A stretch of DNA of 64,000 bases from NCBI RefSeq assembly GCF_900475675.1, contig NZ_LS483403.1, positions 1,054,001 to 1,118,000 on the forward strand, written 5' to 3'. The position numbers and the translations under genes were made by a program. The notes beneath the pieces were generated by a model that was not told the DNA's origin, did not search any database, and was given only the letters and a program-made list of their open reading frames with translations. Origin of the DNA: Streptococcus lutetiensis. Its GTDB lineage: Bacteria; Bacillota; Bacilli; Lactobacillales; Streptococcaceae. Positions within the stretch are counted from its first letter, which is position 1, and every line of letters begins with the position of its first letter. This document shows, in pieces, positions 29,101 through 37,583 of the stretch.

Positions 29101-29392
29101 CTTCTTGACCATTAGCAATTGCTGAATCTTGCTTATCAGTATCGCTTAAATTCTGAGTTTCATTTTGAACTTCAGATGAAGGTAATGAGTTGTTTGTTTC
29201 ATTATCATCAGAGATAACACTATCACTATTTAATTGAAGTGAACCAGATTGCTCTACCGATGATTGAACATTCTCATTTACTGTCGTTGATTGGGTGGTT
29301 GTGTTTTCTTCAGCGAAAACTTGCCCCGAACTTAAAAAAGCTCCTATAATAATCGGAGATACTAGGCAGCTTCGAAGGATATTCTTTTTCAA
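26195..29392 (-). CDS. Secreted GH25 lysozyme with seven Bsp-like repeats
   Basis: The 1065-aa protein starts at TTG (29392) with AGGAGG 6 nt upstream. It has a signal peptide ending SSGQVFA-EEN and a Ser/Asn/Glu-rich region to about residue 180. Seven GBS Bsp-like repeats follow (about 185-850), each with a variant of QDDL/I-x-WY and an HTY or HVY strand. A GH25 muramidase ends the protein (about 863-1065: YFIDISSHNG, VVKLTEG, VNDMEE). GH25 enzymes cut the MurNAc-GlcNAc bond. No sortase motif is seen, so wall retention probably depends on the repeats. It is operonic with a lipoprotein. Confidence 0.92.
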   Translation of the reverse strand: MKKNILRSCLVSPIIIGAFLSSGQVFAEENTTTQSTTVNENVQSSVEQSGSLQLNSDSVISDDNETNNSLPSSEVQNETQNLSDTDKQDSAIANGQEAEKNADDQISLINPSISEDSKETAGNSKENNVDDSAVQESQSADDTTDRVSDKTSLSNLAESKVSTSAVQAASQKVTNQLAASKAVVKEVTSATLTNKGFDIQYNQAIPAGAKIMFAVWSEVNGQDDLIWYTADSNGHVVAKYTGSYGKYNIHTYQNLNGQMIGLNGRAIDVPKPSAKVTITKVSGTTYKVTVSDIPAYITSIQLPTWTEKGGQDDIQWYATTQNADSTFTRTFSIAEHNLESGQYNVHVYGTSAVTNSLTGLTGTSFQGDYQFGDVKVQPTLTANGIQISMPSDVSSDMTAYHAVWSAKNDQDDLIWYKVPANGQLTAKYTGDYGTYLIHTYAVIKGQMTCISATSIDVPKPSAKAKITKESSTTYKVTITDVPVYIDSIQVPTWTEKNGQDDIQWYKATKAADGSYYVIFSEATHNLEAGTYNVHVYGNSRVTNSQTALLGTRFESDYQFGDVKVQASLGQNGINISMPSDVSPNLKVMHAVWSVKNDQDDLIWYQVPENGQLTAKYTGDYGTYLIHTYAVINGQMTCISATSINVPKPEIKATITKESDVKVKVTVSNVPVYVTGIKIPVWTSLNGQDDIKWYQATKQFDGIYILTFSPKEHNFESGHYNIHIYGQSQVNYSLEALSSTSGVDLSTDKYVVDPAVSVQNHDANNGTLKVRIAESEYTKKIKSVSVSVWSESDQSNLHWYTTSDVYDGVVTVMVNEKNHGYIKGNYTVHVYVDFTDNTTSGFNLGQYALNADEPAQHAPSYFIDISSHNGVISVSDYQRLKSQGITGVVVKLTEGTSYTNPYARAQIANAQAAGLRVSAYHYSHYETAAEARAEAQYFVRVAQSMGLSGSTTMVNDMEECSMLNGDLNANTQVWKDEMNHLGYSNNVYYTMASWLDTKGGKLNTAKFGLSNLWVAHYLYAYTYLDQESAKSLSYYSNTAAWQYTSVSPKLLHALDESIDYTGRFTW
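26870..28835 (-). repeat. Seven Bsp-like repeats in alternating A-B order
   Basis: The units alternate between an A type (QDDLIWY ... TAKYTGDYGTYLIHTY) and a B type (GQDDI-x-WY ... HNLE-SG-YNVHVYG). They form three A-B pairs plus one degenerate unit (QSNLHWY). A units 2 and 3 are nearly identical at protein level, indicating recent duplication. The DNA period is about 580 bp per A-B pair. Confidence 0.85.
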
Positions 29393-29427
29393 ATCAATCC
29401 TCCTCTTTCTATTCTTTACTCGTATCC

Positions 29428-29456
29428 ATTTTATCATGATTTTGTAAGCCCCTCAA
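29428..29456 (-). promoter_or_regulatory. Promoter for the GH25 lysozyme operon
   Basis: Minus-strand -35 TTGAGG (29451-29456), 17-bp spacer and -10 TAAAAT (29428-29433), about 36 nt before the TTG start. Confidence 0.7.
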
Positions 29457-29475
29457 GCACATATGCTTTCGCTAA

Positions 29476-29509
29476 ATAAAAGAAGGCAGCGATTCCAAAA
29501 TCACTGCCT
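29476..29509 (-). terminator. Terminator after the CHAP-hydrolase gene
   Basis: Stem AGGCAG-x-GATT/AATC-x-CTGCCT with a TTGG loop and TTCTTTTAT tail on the minus strand. Confidence 0.85.
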
Positions 29510-29515
29510 AAAAAA

Positions 29516-31156
29516 TTAATCCGGATAAATGTAAGAAACATCACCACCCCAGAATGAATCGAGCGGGTTAAACCAACCACGGAAATTAGCAATGTATTGT
29601 TTACCAGCATAGTTTGATTCTTTAACTTGAATACGCGTGTTGCTTGACACATCTGTTACATAAGCAACGTGTCCGTAGCCATTACCATCATGTGGCCAAA
29701 CAACGATTGAACCTACTCTTGGCGTTGTTCCAACTCTGAAACCTTTAGCACGTGCATTAACTGCCCAGCCCCCAGCATTTCCAAGCCAGTTTGGAATCCA
29801 TGGTGCTAAAGACTTGACCGCCCACGTACATTGCCCAACTGGATAAGTATTAGTTTCGTTGATATATGTTGTGATACGAGGAGATGGTGTAGCACTTGGT
29901 TTATAGTTTTGATCAGAAAGATTAAATGTTGCTGTTAAATTATCTGAATAAATAACAGTCGCAACTACAGAAAAAGTATCCGCTTGATTATTAATCGATT
30001 TCAAGTCAATACTTTGACTGATTTTTCCATAACTACTTGTACCTGCTTCATAAGTTTTTGTTTTTTGAGGATTCGATTTAGAGGTAACTTGAACCTTAAG
30101 TTTCGAAACCCTTTTAGACACAGCTTTTTCCATAACATTTACTTTAAACAAACCATTTTCTGTGTTTACATTACTAATACCAACTTCTGGATTTTCTAAA
30201 CCACTAATCTGATCTACGTGGAATCCTGGTGTTCCACTTAGTGCTTCAAAACTATTAGTAATAGAGTTGTCGCCATAGATATGCACACCGTATGTTCCTG
30301 TGTCAAATCCATGGTTAGACAACTGAATTGTTGCCTTATATGAGTTATCACCAACTTTGGTTGCCTTATACTATTTTAAATCATCTTGATTATTCACCGT
30401 TGACCAAACTGGAACTGTAATTGAAGTAATATATTCCGGAACATCATTAATCAAAACATCATAGGTTTTATCTGAAGTTTGAACAATTTGATACGATATT
30501 TCTTGTTTATCAATAATAATATCCTGACCATTAATAGCAGTCAATTTCCCATCTTGTGCTAAATAGGTATGAACAAAATATCTTCCATAACCTTTATGAT
30601 TATTTAAATCGACTCTTGTTATTCCTTTCCCAGAATCATCATACCATCTTAAATCATTTTGGTCATTTTCTTCTGACCAGACAGCATATTTAATTGTCCC
30701 ATTAGATGGTGCATTAATGTCTGTTGAAAGCTGAAGTGCTCCATTTTTAACACTTACTTGAGGTGCTTTAGGACTAATTTTAAGACTTTCTAAGGCAGTA
30801 CCCGATACACGACCATCAGAATAAGTTGTGTAAACATGAGTAATATATGATCCAGCTCTATTTCCATAATCTGCTAGATTTACCTTAACTTTTGCTTGAC
30901 CATTAATAACATCAGTTGTATTGTACCATTTAAGATCATCTTGACCGTTTTCTTCAGACCAAACGGCAACATCAATTTGAGTGATATCTTTACAATTTTT
31001 AGTCTTTTGCGACATAACTTCAAAAGATTTGCTGACCTCATCAAACGGTGTTTTAGTCACTATCGCATCTGATTGTTGATCCGCCATAGCAGAGTTAGTA
31101 AGAAATGCCATGCTAAGCACAGCTATTGACAATAAAGCTGATTTGATTTTATTCAA
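29516..31156 (-). pseudogene. Bsp-repeat CHAP cell-wall hydrolase interrupted by one amber codon
   Basis: The frame would encode 546 aa: a signal peptide (ending SAMA-DQQS), three to four Bsp-like repeats, and a C-terminal CHAP domain (last ~130 residues). CHAP motifs are VGQCTWAVK (Cys), GYGHVAYV (His) and KESNY. Codon 262 (30371-30373) is TAG where the aligned repeats have the Trp of QDDLKWY. The frame is intact on both sides, so TGG to TAG is the only visible lesion. The start is TTG at 31156, with AAAGGAG about 9 nt upstream. The downstream half has no good SD of its own, so CHAP is probably not made unless the stop is read through or is a sequence error. Confidence 0.88.
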
Positions 31157-31174
31157 AAAGCTGTTCTCCTTTAT

Positions 31175-31197
31175 AATATAATGTTGTACACTATATT
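31175..31197. promoter_or_regulatory. Near-palindromic site upstream of the CHAP gene
   Basis: A 23-bp site with arms AATATAATGTT and TACACTATATT (9 of 11 positions pair) lies just upstream of the SD. It is a plausible repressor operator; no regulator is assigned. Confidence 0.4.
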
Positions 31198-31239
31198 AAT
31201 TCGGAAAAACAGCTAAAAAACTTTATAAAATATTAAATT

Positions 31240-32166
31240 TTATCCTTTTTCTTTGACAATATAAACTGGTCGTTTTTTAGTTTCAAGGAATATCTTAGAA
31301 ATATATTTTCCGATAATCCCTAAAGCAAGCAATTGGATACCACCAATAAACAAAATGATACAAACCAAACTTGCCCAACCTGAAACACTACCACCAATTG
31401 TAAGTTTACGAATAATAATAAATAGAATTCCAAGAATAGAAGCCAAAAATGAAACTGATCCAGCCCACAGTGAAAGATTCAATGGCGCTTCAGAAAAATT
31501 AATAAACCCTTCCATAGAGTATTTGAATAAGCTCCAAAAACTCCATGATGTTTCACCAGCCACGCGCTCGCGATTTTCATAAGCGATATATGTTACGTTA
31601 AATCCAACCCAAGAGAAAATTCCTTTTGAGAAACGATTAACTTCACCAAGTTCTAAAATACTGTCTACAACTTGACGAGTCATCAAACGGAAATCACGCG
31701 CACCATCAACCATCTCTGTATCAGAAACAGCATTGATGATTTTGTAAAACATCTTTGAAAAGAAAGAACGGATAACTGGTTCACCTTTTCGATCAGCTCG
31801 ACGCGTTCCCACAACATCGTAACCTTCGTTGATTTTTTGATACATATCAATCAACAACTCAGGTGGATCTTGTAAATCGGCGTCCATAACAGTGATAAAA
31901 TCACCATCTGCAGCCTCAAGCCCAGCTAACAAACCGGCCTCTTTACCAAAATTACGTGAAAATGACAAATAATGAACATTTTCAAAACGGCTAGCAACAT
32001 CTCGAAGAACCTTTAAGGTTTCGTCTTTTGAACCATCATTGATAAAGATATAATCAAAAATCAATTGGTCCTTCATTTTACTTTCAATTTTTTGAGTTTC
32101 TTCTAAAAATGGATAGATTGTTTCTTGTTCATTATAACAAGGAACAACAATAGATAGTTTTTTCAT
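31240..32166 (-). CDS. Membrane-anchored GT2 glycosyltransferase, GtrB/GacI-like
   Basis: The 308-aa protein has an N-terminal GT-A domain (SIVVPCYNEQET, FINDGSKDET, DADLQDPPE) and two C-terminal membrane helices (about 230-250 and 265-290). This is the layout of undecaprenyl-phosphate sugar transferases such as GtrB, CsbB and GacI. It would load a sugar onto undecaprenyl phosphate for side-chain addition by a GT-C enzyme outside the membrane. In streptococci such genes close the Rgp/Gac cluster. A terminator separates it from the upstream operon, and an extended -10 (TGTGGTATACT, near 32200) suggests its own promoter. Confidence 0.88.
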   Translation of the reverse strand: MKKLSIVVPCYNEQETIYPFLEETQKIESKMKDQLIFDYIFINDGSKDETLKVLRDVASRFENVHYLSFSRNFGKEAGLLAGLEAADGDFITVMDADLQDPPELLIDMYQKINEGYDVVGTRRADRKGEPVIRSFFSKMFYKIINAVSDTEMVDGARDFRLMTRQVVDSILELGEVNRFSKGIFSWVGFNVTYIAYENRERVAGETSWSFWSLFKYSMEGFINFSEAPLNLSLWAGSVSFLASILGILFIIIRKLTIGGSVSGWASLVCIILFIGGIQLLALGIIGKYISKIFLETKKRPVYIVKEKG

Positions 32167-32221
32167 TAGATAATAAGCCTTTCAAAAACTAGTGTTCACT
32201 TTAGTATACCACAAACTACTC

Positions 32222-32258
32222 ATAAAAAAATGGTGAATTTACTCATTCACCATTTTAA
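32222..32258 (-). terminator. Terminator at the end of the main rgp operon
   Basis: Perfect 12-bp stem AAAATGGTGAAT/ATTCACCATTTT with a 6-nt loop and T run on the minus strand. Confidence 0.88.
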
Positions 32259-32263
32259 AATAC

Positions 32264-33826
32264 TTAATTGAAAATTTTCAAACGTTCCGCAACATAGCTG
32301 ATTCCAACAGCTGCCAAGGGGATGATGAGATAGACATATGGATAAACATACTGACTCTTAGTTTCCCAAATTAAGTGAAATATGAAACCACCAGAAAGAT
32401 ATATTATTGGTATCAAAGTAAATAAACCATCTTTTGGTTTATCAAATAATTGAATAAAAATAGCGAGAAGAACAGCAACATATATGACAGCAAGTAATAA
32501 AGCAGAAAAATAATACACAACTTTATATAGTGTCTTACCTTCATAAATGCTCGACATCAATTGACCTCTAATCTTCTGTCCCTCAACTGGCATTTTTATA
32601 ACAGGACCTGACCAAATAGATTCAAATAAACTATCTGTCCATGTTGATAAAAATTTATTTTTAAAGAAATTAAAAGTATATTGAGGATGCTCAACCATGT
32701 ATTCTGTTCGAGTTGCGATTTGTTTCTTACTAACCTCTTCAATCTTTTCTGAATTACCACTATATTCGTTATACACATTTTCAACATATGCATCATACCA
32801 ACCAGCAACACGATTATAAAGTGGTGTATCATTCAACCCCATTGCCACCCATGCTATCTTAGGTTCTCCATCCAAATTTGTTTTGTTGGCTAAACTTTTA
32901 TAGTGGTAAGATACTAAATTATTACTTCCATAAATCGACAAAGCAAGTAAAGCTATAAAAGCCAAATTTTTCCATGATTTATGTTGTAATAAGTCAAGTA
33001 CTAAGACTATAAAAATGGTCACTATTAAAATAATATAATTGTTTCTGATAAAGTCTGATAACGTTAAAAAGATTATACTCAACATCATCATTGACCAAGA
33101 TTTTTTTTCAAAATAAATTTGCAAAAAGAAAAGTCCTACAATTGCAAAAAATAAACCGAAGGTCAGACCATAAACAAATAAAATATTAAAAAGATGTGAT
33201 AAAAAAGCAAACGAGAGGATTATTACAAGTTTTGAAATACTTTCTTTTTTGAATACGCGTTTTGTTATTTTCCAGAGAAAGAAATTATCAATAATAGAAA
33301 GTATCAAGTTTATAATAAAGAATACCTTAATATTACTTTCACCAAAAACAGTCAAAATCAATCGTTCAAAACTAACTAAACCTAATTGATGAGGATATTT
33401 GTGAAGGTACCCTGATATATCCGTTAAAGATTGAATATCTCCATTATTTAGTGCTTTTGCTGCTTCTAAAACAGCTAAAGCATCATGACGAATCACATCA
33501 TTTTGATGAAAAATTAGATAAACTCCAACAAGAATATAAAATATCAGACCAAAAATGAATAATGTTGTTTCATTAATATACTTCAACAAACGTAACAACA
33601 AAAATATCAAGCATACAAAAATAACTAAACTAGCAAAAAAAGCCCAACCATTTAAGTGTATATTTGATAACTCTGAGCCATCCATTGGCATATTACTTCT
33701 CACCAATATACTTGATACTCCTAAAAGGGTAAACAATAATAAGCCCCAAATAAGAATGGCTTTTTGTCCTAAAAATGCTAAAAATTTCAACAAAATTCTC
33801 CTTAATAAAAGAGTAATATACTTCAA
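32264..33826 (-). CDS. Polytopic membrane glycosyltransferase-like protein (GT39/GT-C type)
   Basis: The 520-aa protein has about 11-12 predicted membrane segments spread over its length. An early outside loop carries NDVIRHDALAVLEAAKALNNGD and PHQLG, resembling the acidic active loop of GT-C (GT39/ArnT-like) transferases. It would move a sugar from a lipid carrier onto the extracellular polysaccharide. The lipid-linked donor may come from the GtrB-like enzyme next door. It overlaps the preceding gene as ATGA. The sugar transferred is unknown. Confidence 0.75.
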   Translation of the reverse strand: MKYITLLLRRILLKFLAFLGQKAILIWGLLLFTLLGVSSILVRSNMPMDGSELSNIHLNGWAFFASLVIFVCLIFLLLRLLKYINETTLFIFGLIFYILVGVYLIFHQNDVIRHDALAVLEAAKALNNGDIQSLTDISGYLHKYPHQLGLVSFERLILTVFGESNIKVFFIINLILSIIDNFFLWKITKRVFKKESISKLVIILSFAFLSHLFNILFVYGLTFGLFFAIVGLFFLQIYFEKKSWSMMMLSIIFLTLSDFIRNNYIILIVTIFIVLVLDLLQHKSWKNLAFIALLALSIYGSNNLVSYHYKSLANKTNLDGEPKIAWVAMGLNDTPLYNRVAGWYDAYVENVYNEYSGNSEKIEEVSKKQIATRTEYMVEHPQYTFNFFKNKFLSTWTDSLFESIWSGPVIKMPVEGQKIRGQLMSSIYEGKTLYKVVYYFSALLLAVIYVAVLLAIFIQLFDKPKDGLFTLIPIIYLSGGFIFHLIWETKSQYVYPYVYLIIPLAAVGISYVAERLKIFN

Positions 33827-35091
33827 ATTGTCATTCTATGTTTTATACTATCACTACCGCAGTCTTTTTTTATATCACCTGAGATTTCTATCAATAGTAA
33901 TAAACTAACAATTGTAAATGAAAAAATGAGCGGTGTATATGTTCTAAGACCTGAAGCATAGATTGTTGGAGATAATGAAACTGTCATTCGTGAAGCATAT
34001 CCGGCTGCTAAAATAATCAAAGCAGTTAATCCATTTTGCCACTTTCTAAACATTAGAAACACCACTGTTGCAATAGTACATAAAATCAAAGTGTATAAAA
34101 TTAGCGGATAAAGGTTTTCTTTTAGACTAAAATAGTTTGGAATTTCACTTTTATTTTGATTATCAATTGTTCTTTGAACTGCAGTTAGTAAACTATTCAT
34201 AGCTAATCTTTGCGTTATGACTGTGTAGATTACAGTTCCTGAGATAAAAGTCATAAAATATTGTTTTTTTATAATCGATACAACGATAATTAAAACTAAA
34301 AATAGATAAACAATATTTAATTCTGACGTAACAAATAACACACGATTTGTTTCTAAATACCCTTTAATAATTTTAACTGGGAAAGAAATGGTTTCAAAAC
34401 CAGGATACCAAATCTTGGTTTCAGTAGCTAATCTATTTGTAGATCCTGAGCAAAGCAAACCAGAAACTAGCCCTAATAACGATACACAAGTTGCGATAAA
34501 ATAATTTTTATTTATTCTTTTACGTTCTAAATATGAACTAATAAGAGCAAAAATAAATAGAATGAATGCATAAACCGTAAATTGTTCTTGCATACAAGCA
34601 AACACAAGAAACGGCAAAGATAATATTGTATACCAATGTTTCTCCTGAATCATACAATACCACGCAATAACAAAGGAAATCATTGGAAAAAGATAATTAG
34701 TAACTGTTGCAATCAAACCAGCACTTGTGAAAAACAAACTTGGAAAAGAAAGTAGGAAAATAACAGGCGATACAAATTGTAATTTTCTGTACTTCTCTTC
34801 TTTTAGAAAAATTCCATTAAAACAATAGAAAAAAATTGCTACAGAAATAAGCATAGTTACATCAAATAGCAAATAATGATTTGACATAAACATTGTAACT
34901 GATTCAATCAACAATCTACTTGACCATGTTTTATAGCGATAAATAGCAAATTCAAAAAAGCCAAATTTTTGAGCCATATGAGCAAAGCTAGTCTGATCTC
35001 CGGCGTCATTAATATAAATAATAGACTCTAACGTGAATAAGAAGCTTATAAAAGCATAGTAGAGTGGTAAAATAAATTTTTTCATTTTCAT
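33823..35091 (-). CDS. Polytopic membrane protein of polysaccharide cluster (DUF6056-like)
   Basis: The 422-aa protein is made mostly of hydrophobic segments (about 10-11). An early outside loop with NDAGDQTSFAHMAQKFG and YKTWSSRLLIE is the kind of charged loop found in GT-C-type glycosyltransferases. I recognise it only as similar to DUF6056/GtrC-like proteins. Its position between the GacH-like gene and a GT39-like gene (2-nt gap and ATGA overlap) supports a part in polysaccharide side-chain decoration. Confidence 0.65.
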   Translation of the reverse strand: MKMKKFILPLYYAFISFLFTLESIIYINDAGDQTSFAHMAQKFGFFEFAIYRYKTWSSRLLIESVTMFMSNHYLLFDVTMLISVAIFFYCFNGIFLKEEKYRKLQFVSPVIFLLSFPSLFFTSAGLIATVTNYLFPMISFVIAWYCMIQEKHWYTILSLPFLVFACMQEQFTVYAFILFIFALISSYLERKRINKNYFIATCVSLLGLVSGLLCSGSTNRLATETKIWYPGFETISFPVKIIKGYLETNRVLFVTSELNIVYLFLVLIIVVSIIKKQYFMTFISGTVIYTVITQRLAMNSLLTAVQRTIDNQNKSEIPNYFSLKENLYPLILYTLILCTIATVVFLMFRKWQNGLTALIILAAGYASRMTVSLSPTIYASGLRTYTPLIFSFTIVSLLLLIEISGDIKKDCGSDSIKHRMTI

Positions 35092-35093
35092 AA

Positions 35094-37583
35094 TTAATTA
35101 ATCACCTTAAAAAAAGATTTATATGACTTCAAGTATCCTTTGCCTGAAACCATATCATACTCAACAAGTTTTAAATCATTTGCTATTTTTTCTTGTTCAG
35201 TAGTTAATTTTTCCTTATCAACACTAGCATTCTCAAGAACTTCAGTTAACAAAGCATAATATGGAGAAACTTTTGAGTTTGTTACTGCTAATAACTCAGC
35301 CGGAAAATCACTTGAATTAACCAGAGGATATGATAATACATCCGTTGAATAATTACTCCAAATAAAATAATCTGTTTGATATTGTCCGGCAGGATTGTCG
35401 ATAAATGATTCTTGTGGATAGAAGCCAGGTAAGTGGTCTCCATAAAAAACAACAGTTATTTTTTTATTAATCTGACTTAATTGATCCAGCCAATTCTGAG
35501 TTGCTTTATCTGTCTGATAAAGCAACTTAGCATAATTATTCATATAATAATTTTCACCAGACGAAAAACCTTCACCTGACCCACCAACTTCAGAATCCTC
35601 ATCTAGATTCCATGGTGCATGATTTTGGTATGTTATCACTGAAAAGAATTGATTCTTACTCTCATCAATATTATCTAGGACAGTTTGATAAGTCGAAGCA
35701 TCACTCGGATATACACCATAATGTTCCAAATGTTTGGCCCTTTCAGTTCCATTACTCTCAGCAATAAATGTATCAAAACCAAGTTTACGGTACACTTCTT
35801 TTCGTGAATATGTTGCGGCATCTCCTAAATGAATAGTATATTTATCTTTTGAAGAGTACGAATCGCTAATTGAAGGAAAATAGGTCATCTGTGGTACAAC
35901 ATCTGTATACAATGTAGAAACTGAACTTGAAAGATTATACATTGGTAAACCTGTTAATGTTTCAAATTCCAAATTAGCTGTTCCACCACCATAGCCATCT
36001 GATTTCATTAATCCACTAGTCGTAGACTCTTTAACTGAACGAATTACTGGAATTGGATCAGTTGTTAAATTCACATTTGAAATCCGACTTGGATCAGAAA
36101 AACTTTCACTTAAAACATAAATAACCGTTTGATCTGAAATATTATTTTTTCGAGAAGCATTGATAACTTGAGCCTTATGAGTATATTTTTTTACAATTTT
36201 TTCAATCTTTTCTTTACTATACTCCTCAGGTTTCTCCATTTTTTTCGAAGTCATTTGTTTTAACCAAACAAACGTCAAAGAACGCTCGCGAGCAACTGTT
36301 CCCTGTCCCATCCACTCAATATTTTCAAAATTATTTAATCTAGATAAAATAGGTATATTTTCAGCGATATCACCATTTTCTTGCTGTAAAAATACAACAA
36401 ATGTATAACTAAAAATAGAAATAATTGTAACTCCTGTAGCTAAACGTGCCTTCCAGTTTTTTGTAATTTTTCCTCTTAATAATTGATTTCTAAATAAATA
36501 GAAAAAGATAACTATTACAGACAAAGCTACTAACGAATAAAGAACCAATCTAATCTCAATATAAGATATTACAAGTCTAATTTCTTTTACCCAACTTAAA
36601 TCACTAAATAACAGAGGTTCATTACGCATACTAAATTTTACGCTATTAGCAACTGTTATTATGATTCCTAAAATTACAATGAATGTCGTCGTACGTAAAA
36701 TTCGATTGACAATCATGTAAAGTAACAAATTAAATAAAGCAATAACAACTATTTGAAATAAGGTCGCTGATGGGAAAATAAAACGATCTAATATTTCTCC
36801 CTCACTCTTGATTCCATATTGAAACAAATAGTTAAATACTATCGCTAAAAGAAAACTCAATACAACAACAAGTGAATAACTTGGAGTATTTTCTTTTATA
36901 GCTCTGAAGGAATTTAAAACAAAATAAATTAATAAGCTAATTAAAACTAAACTTATCATCACACTCCAAGTTACACTTGAGAGGTATCCACTATAATTCC
37001 CTTTATCAATATATTTTGTTACCTTTTCCACCATCATATCAGTAAAAAGGCTGCCATTAAGTATCAAAGAAGCTATTAAACCAATAGTAACCAATCGGTA
37101 TGAATCAAATTCAGCTAAAAAACTATCTAAAAGTTCTCTAACTTGAAATTTAGAAGATAAATAAAAAATGGCAGCCGATAACAAAAGAATAAAAATAATA
37201 GTCGGTAAAAAAGAAAACTGTAAAAAGTCATTTTTTATTAGATTCCACCATTTAAAATCTCCATTATTTAAATTTCGAGTGATTACTAAGAAATAAGAAA
37301 TAAAAAGATAAATTACATAACCACTTGCTATTTCAATAAAAAATTCTCTTTTAAAATAACTTGATAAATAAACAGCTATTCCTAAAACAGATAGAATATA
37401 CGCAGTAATACAAAAAGTCTTAAGAATATGAAATTGATCTGATAAATTATCACCTTGTCCCTTCAACAAATAAAAGTTAATAAGGGAAAAGTTAAGATAA
37501 AAGAATAACGTAAACAGAAATAGATAATGTAAGATCTTCGTCCAATTAATTTCCTCAAAAATGACTTTAACCTTTTCTATCAT
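35094..37583 (-). CDS. Glycerol-phosphate transferase, GacH/SccH-like (LTA-synthase family)
   Basis: The 829-aa protein has about 11-12 membrane helices (residues ~15-395) and a C-terminal extracellular sulfatase-like domain (~470-780). Nucleophile Thr is in GYGGGTANLEFETLTG, metal residues in YVLSESFSDPS and VVFYGDHLPGF, and HAPWNLD is also seen. It is the size and layout of GacH/SccH, which add glycerol phosphate from phosphatidylglycerol to side chains of streptococcal rhamnose polysaccharides. It overlaps rgpF by 17 nt. It is distinct from the separate ltaS in the window. Confidence 0.87.
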   Translation of the reverse strand: MIEKVKVIFEEINWTKILHYLFLFTLFFYLNFSLINFYLLKGQGDNLSDQFHILKTFCITAYILSVLGIAVYLSSYFKREFFIEIASGYVIYLFISYFLVITRNLNNGDFKWWNLIKNDFLQFSFLPTIIFILLLSAAIFYLSSKFQVRELLDSFLAEFDSYRLVTIGLIASLILNGSLFTDMMVEKVTKYIDKGNYSGYLSSVTWSVMISLVLISLLIYFVLNSFRAIKENTPSYSLVVVLSFLLAIVFNYLFQYGIKSEGEILDRFIFPSATLFQIVVIALFNLLLYMIVNRILRTTTFIVILGIIITVANSVKFSMRNEPLLFSDLSWVKEIRLVISYIEIRLVLYSLVALSVIVIFFYLFRNQLLRGKITKNWKARLATGVTIISIFSYTFVVFLQQENGDIAENIPILSRLNNFENIEWMGQGTVARERSLTFVWLKQMTSKKMEKPEEYSKEKIEKIVKKYTHKAQVINASRKNNISDQTVIYVLSESFSDPSRISNVNLTTDPIPVIRSVKESTTSGLMKSDGYGGGTANLEFETLTGLPMYNLSSSVSTLYTDVVPQMTYFPSISDSYSSKDKYTIHLGDAATYSRKEVYRKLGFDTFIAESNGTERAKHLEHYGVYPSDASTYQTVLDNIDESKNQFFSVITYQNHAPWNLDEDSEVGGSGEGFSSGENYYMNNYAKLLYQTDKATQNWLDQLSQINKKITVVFYGDHLPGFYPQESFIDNPAGQYQTDYFIWSNYSTDVLSYPLVNSSDFPAELLAVTNSKVSPYYALLTEVLENASVDKEKLTTEQEKIANDLKLVEYDMVSGKGYLKSYKSFFKVIN

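Noticed and set aside
29516..30322. A separate CHAP protein gene starting MSNHGFDTG
   Set aside because: It is in the same frame as the upstream ORF, has no good SD and no signal peptide, and begins in the middle of a repeat. It is the distal part of a broken gene.
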